From: CAZLBV01 sp964557845
GTDB taxonomy: Bacteria; Acidobacteriota; Aminicenantia; Aminicenantales; Aminicenantaceae
Direction: 5' to 3'
Assembly (NCBI GenBank): GCA_964557845.1
Contig: CAZLBV010000098.1
Coordinates: 1 to 8,442 of the forward strand
Length of the DNA stretch: 8,442 bases
The notes beneath the pieces are model-generated. The model had not been told where the DNA came from. It searched no databases and was given only the letters and a program-made list of their open reading frames with translations. This document shows positions 6,913 to 8,442 of this stretch, one piece after another (position 1 is the first letter of the stretch; each line of letters opens with the position of its first letter). The position numbers and the translations under genes were made by a program.

Positions 6913-7816
6913 AGCCATAATTTTCGACATAAAACACTATGCTATCCATGATGGGCCAGGTATAAGGACAACGGTCTTTTTTAAAGGATGCCCCCTGAAC
7001 TGCGGATGGTGCCACAATCCTGAAGGAATTAATCCGGAGCCAGAGATCTTTCTCCGCAGCAATCTGTGTGCTGAAGGATGTACTGCCTGTCTGGCTACCT
7101 GTCCCCAAAAAGCCCTCTCCAAACCCAATAATAGCACCGTAGTCGTTGATAGAATGAAATGCGATCTCTGTGGATTATGTGAATCGGTCTGCAGTTATGG
7201 AGCCCTGGAAGTGGTCGGAAAAGAAATGACAATATCTGAGATAATGAAGGAGGTTGAAAAGGATAGAATATTCTTTGAAGAAAGCGGAGGAGGAGTAACC
7301 CTATCAGGGGGAGAACCTTTGTCTAATCCGACGTTCTTAGAGCCGCTTCTGGAGCAATTTAAGAGTAAAAATATCCATGTAGTTGCGGATACTTCCGGAT
7401 TTTTTAATTATGATAGGTTTTCGCATATCCTCGATGAGATTGATCTATTTCTCTTTGACTTAAAAATTATGGATTCTCAGATGCATAAAAAATATACCGG
7501 ACAATCCAATGAAATAATTCTTGAAAATTTGAAGAGAATATCCCGATCAGGAAAACCTGTCGCTGCCCGGATACCTCTTATAGCAGATATAAATGACAGC
7601 GAAAAAAATATAAAAGAAACCTGTGAGTTTCTCCAGAAACTCGATAATATAATCCGTATTCATCTTTTACCTTATCACAAAGGTGGGGAGGCTAAACATA
7701 AAAGACTGGGAAAGTCAGAGTCCTTAAACGGTTTCAAGTCTCCTACTGAGGAGGAGATTAATACTCTTAAAAAGATCATATCCGAGTATGGATTTTCTGT
7801 AAGGATTGGAGGATAA
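6896..7816 (+). CDS. Glycyl radical enzyme activating enzyme (radical SAM)
   Basis: Uses a [4Fe-4S] cluster and S-adenosylmethionine to abstract hydrogen from a glycine of its partner, here almost certainly the enzyme starting at 7820. Seen, over 306 residues from ATG 6896: FDIKHYAIHDGPGIRTTVF (10-28), typical of the family; the radical-SAM motif C32-x3-C36-x2-C39 (CPLNCGWCHNP); an inserted ferredoxin-like pair of clusters, C58-x3-C62-x2-C65-x3-C69 and C89-x2-C92-x2-C95-x3-C99; the SAM-contacting SGGGVTLSGGEPLSNP; ADTSGFF; and near the end IRIHLLPYHKGG. The first auxiliary motif has one more residue than the usual Cx2C spacing. The ribosome site at 6887-6890 fixes the start. The two-cluster insert marks the class used with dehydratase-type and decarboxylase-type glycyl radical enzymes, unlike the short PflA. 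It could be named hypE-like if its partner is HypD, but the symbol is left blank. Confidence 0.94.
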   Translation: MQNSHKAIIFDIKHYAIHDGPGIRTTVFFKGCPLNCGWCHNPEGINPEPEIFLRSNLCAEGCTACLATCPQKALSKPNNSTVVVDRMKCDLCGLCESVCSYGALEVVGKEMTISEIMKEVEKDRIFFEESGGGVTLSGGEPLSNPTFLEPLLEQFKSKNIHVVADTSGFFNYDRFSHILDEIDLFLFDLKIMDSQMHKKYTGQSNEIILENLKRISRSGKPVAARIPLIADINDSEKNIKETCEFLQKLDNIIRIHLLPYHKGGEAKHKRLGKSESLNGFKSPTEEEINTLKKIISEYGFSVRIGG

Positions 7817-7819
7817 AAA

Positions 7820-8442
7820 ATGAAGGATCGTATCAGAAAACTAAGAGAACAAAGTTTAAATGCAAGACCCACCATCACTCCCGAGAGAGCGATTCTTGTC
7901 ACGGACTTTTATAAAAGCGATCTAGCAGACCAAGTGTCTTCTCCTGTCCGTAGGGCATTGGCCTTTAAGCATTTGATGGAAAATAAGGCGATCTGTATCA
8001 ATGAAGGGGAATTGATTGTGGGAGAAAGAGGGCCGGCTCCTAAACTCACTCCGACATATCCTGAAGTTACAGCACACAGCTTAGAAGATCTAAGGATTTT
8101 AAATACTAGAGAAAAAACATCATTTTCTGTAGATGAAGAGACCATGAATATCTATGAAGAAAAGATCATTCCGTTCTGGAAGGGACGATCGATCCGGGAC
8201 CGGATCTTCATGCAAATGACTCAGGAATGGAAAGATTCATTTGAAGCCGGAATCTTTACTGAATTTATGGAACAAAGGGCTCCGGGACATACTGTTCTGG
8301 ATGATAAGATATATAAAAAGGGATTTCTTGATTTTAAACAAGAGATTGAAAAAAGTATGGCATCTCTTGATTTTTTGAATGATCCCCAGGCACTTGCCAA
8401 ACAGGAAGAATTAAAAGCCATGTCGATCTCTGCGGATGCCCT
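7820..8442 (+). CDS. Glycyl radical enzyme, HypD-like (probable trans-4-hydroxy-L-proline dehydratase), 5' part
   Basis: The first 207 codons of a pyruvate formate-lyase-like glycyl radical enzyme, open at the window edge; full members run to roughly 800 residues. Seen: the PFL-type N-terminus (RIRKLREQSLNARPTIT, 4-20); NEGELIVGERGPAPKLTPTYPE (split across 61-82), the family's conserved substrate-domain entry; FSVDEE; IIPFWKGRSIRDRI (116-129); and EFMEQRAPGHTV (148-159), followed by IYKKGFLDFK and LDFLND. From memory, the last segments closely match Clostridioides difficile HypD, whose active-site F152 and H160 would be F149 and H157 here. HypD dehydrates trans-4-hydroxy-L-proline to pyrroline-5-carboxylate. 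The catalytic Cys, Glu and glycyl loop are outside the window, so a related substrate remains possible. GGAGG (7808-7812) lies seven bases before the ATG, three bases after the activase stop. Confidence 0.85.
   Translation, partial: MKDRIRKLREQSLNARPTITPERAILVTDFYKSDLADQVSSPVRRALAFKHLMENKAICINEGELIVGERGPAPKLTPTYPEVTAHSLEDLRILNTREKTSFSVDEETMNIYEEKIIPFWKGRSIRDRIFMQMTQEWKDSFEAGIFTEFMEQRAPGHTVLDDKIYKKGFLDFKQEIEKSMASLDFLNDPQALAKQEELKAMSISADA

Noticed and set aside
8191..8206. Inverted repeat GATCCGG-GA-CCGGATC in the glycyl radical enzyme gene
   Set aside because: Seven base pairs inside conserved coding sequence (Ser-Ile-Arg-Asp-Arg-Ile). A two-base spacer gives no stable RNA loop, and nothing around it suggests a site.

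Overview
The window comes from a low-to-moderate GC, anaerobic, fermentative bacterium. The evidence is lifestyle genes, not a lineage marker: an oxygen-sensitive pyruvate:ferredoxin oxidoreductase, and a glycyl radical enzyme with its radical-SAM activase. The sequence does not settle the phylum. All recognisable genes lie on the + strand, and intergenic gaps are short (at most about 115 bases).

Region 1 (115-2487) is the widespread housekeeping cluster dnaX - ybaB/ebfC - recR: clamp loader subunit, nucleoid-associated protein and recombination mediator. The last two genes overlap by ATGA. The 3' part of dnaX carries an A7 run in the frame A-AAA-AAT. It is directly preceded by a 19-base perfect dyad and followed by a TAG that is in frame only after slippage. 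This is a good candidate for programmed production of a short gamma form of about 403 residues beside the 472-residue tau form.

Region 2 (2571-6101) is a full-length single-chain PFOR (nifJ type) that retains every thiamine-diphosphate, pyruvate and iron-sulfur cluster residue I could align from memory to the Desulfovibrio africanus enzyme.

Region 3 (6158-8442) looks like a dedicated catabolic operon. It begins with a promoter-like sequence overlapped by a near-perfect 20-base dyad. Then come a GntR-family (FCD-type) regulator, a glycyl radical enzyme activase overlapping the regulator's 3' end by 17 bases, and the first 207 codons of a glycyl radical enzyme cut by the window edge. The N-terminal part of that enzyme resembles trans-4-hydroxy-L-proline dehydratase (HypD), including the F-x7-H active-site segment. 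The likely logic is that a substrate (hydroxyproline or a relative) relieves the regulator, the activase installs the glycyl radical, and the enzyme dehydrates the substrate. The radical and catalytic residues that would prove substrate identity lie beyond the window.

No tRNA, rRNA, CRISPR array or insertion sequence was seen. Nothing supports a wholly new system. The most novel signals are the dnaX slippage site and the putative autoregulatory operator.
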